Assembly (NCBI RefSeq): GCF_010994275.1 | Contig: NZ_WMCD01000001.1 | Span: 1,054,001-1,118,000, forward strand | Length of the DNA: 64,000 nt | Origin: Cyclobacterium jeungdonense | Lineage (GTDB): Bacteria > Bacteroidota > Bacteroidia > Cytophagales > Cyclobacteriaceae | Direction of reading: 5' to 3' | Shown: positions 63,784 through 64,000 of the stretch, in pieces | Layout of the letters: the number at the start of each line of letters is the position of its first letter | How positions within the stretch are numbered: the stretch's first letter is position 1 | The notes under the pieces: model-generated | Databases searched by the model: none | Told to the model about the DNA's origin: nothing | Seen by the model: only the letters and a program-made list of their open reading frames with translations | Program-made: the position numbers and the translations under genes

Positions 63784-64000
63784 TCAGGCCTTTGGATAAA
63801 TTTTTTCCCTGTCCAGTAAAAGTGGAAAAAACTGACCTTCTAGCTTTTCCCCCGGCCGAAACACCGGCACTCCAGCCAAAAGTTCCTGATCAGTATTGGA
63901 TTGAGTTCCATCCGCGAATACATTTAAAACGAAAGCCCTTCGAGACCTTTCGGACTTGTTTTGGTAGGATCCGTGGACCATTAGAGGATGATGAAATGTA
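63784..64000 (-). CDS. Phytanoyl-CoA dioxygenase (PhyH)-family protein, 5' part outside window
   Basis: Only the last 72 residues are in the window; the frame stays open through the right edge. It reads FHHPLMVHGSYQNKSERSRR, in which HGSxxNxS is the C-terminal signature of PhyH-type Fe(II)/2-oxoglutarate oxygenases and the His is the second iron ligand. A basic RRAFVLNVF strand follows. It lies 8 bases before the cytochrome-type gene, so it shares its operon. Substrate unknown; PhyH enzymes next to Gfo/Idh/MocA genes often act on sugar-like compounds. Confidence 0.85.
   Translation of the reverse strand, partial: TFHHPLMVHGSYQNKSERSRRAFVLNVFADGTQSNTDQELLAGVPVFRPGEKLEGQFFPLLLDREKIYPKA

Overview
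The window reads as chromosomal DNA of a Bacteroidota bacterium, most likely order Cytophagales (Cyclobacteriaceae or a relative). The evidence is moderate GC, many Sec and lipoprotein signals, an eCIS locus with the Bacteroidota-type layout (DUF4255, one sheath, two tubes, DUF5908, LysM, VgrG-like spike, PAAR, gp25, two large baseplate proteins), an acylornithine-type arginine pathway with argF', and typical Bacteroidota families (M28 peptidase, PagL-like deacylase, PVC-type cytochrome, DUF1080). The genus is an inference. I see no rRNA, tRNA, insertion sequence or CRISPR array.

Region 1 (1-15351, minus strand) is one compact operon for an extracellular contractile injection system, running off the left edge. 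In transcription order it holds a DUF4255 terminator/cap-type protein, an unrecognised 285-aa protein, a sheath with a roughly 200-residue acidic insertion, two tube proteins, a 49-aa DUF5908 protein, a LysM protein, the spike, the PAAR tip, a gp25-like protein, two large baseplate proteins and a partial large protein. The AAA ATPase, tape measure, fibre and effectors are not in the window and probably lie downstream (left).

Region 2 (15352-22813) has a 465-bp divergent intergenic region, a kefF-kefC pair, a DUF6909/phosphorylase-like gene, a radical SAM - DUF3253-like - msrA operon and a small methyltransferase. Region 3 (22814-30521, plus) encodes exported proteins: three amidohydrolase paralogues, of which only the middle one keeps its metal ligands, then an NlpC/P60 lipoprotein with SH3-like domains and an M28 peptidase. 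Region 4 (30644-37579, minus) has a THUMP RNA methyltransferase, mobA and moaC, a cysteine desulfurase, a subtilase and a PagL-like lipid A deacylase.

Region 5 (37706-43318, plus) begins with a SAM-I riboswitch ahead of an O-acetylhomoserine sulfhydrylase-type gene and metX, followed by a VOC protein, a glycerophosphodiesterase and a phosphodiesterase-like lipoprotein with a PA14 domain. Region 6 (43344-47735, minus) is a three-gene unit of an ATP-grasp ligase, an unrecognised 664-aa protein with a Cys-His-Asn/Asp pattern, and a divergent alanine racemase. It resembles an uncharacterised pathway for making or modifying a peptide or amino-acid conjugate and is the most novel-looking locus here.

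Region 7 (48271-56560, plus) is a complete arginine operon: GNAT, argG, argC, argD, argF', argB, argE, argH. Its carbamoyltransferase has Val at the position that separates acetyl- from succinyl-ornithine enzymes, which predicts a succinylated route. The operon has a long leader with hairpins. Region 8 (56563-64000) has a small membrane protein, a MiaE-like tRNA hydroxylase, and a minus-strand catabolic-type operon (PhyH-family dioxygenase, PVC-type c-type cytochrome with HEAT-like repeats, DUF1080 protein, Gfo/Idh/MocA oxidoreductase, 3-hydroxyacyl-CoA dehydrogenase).
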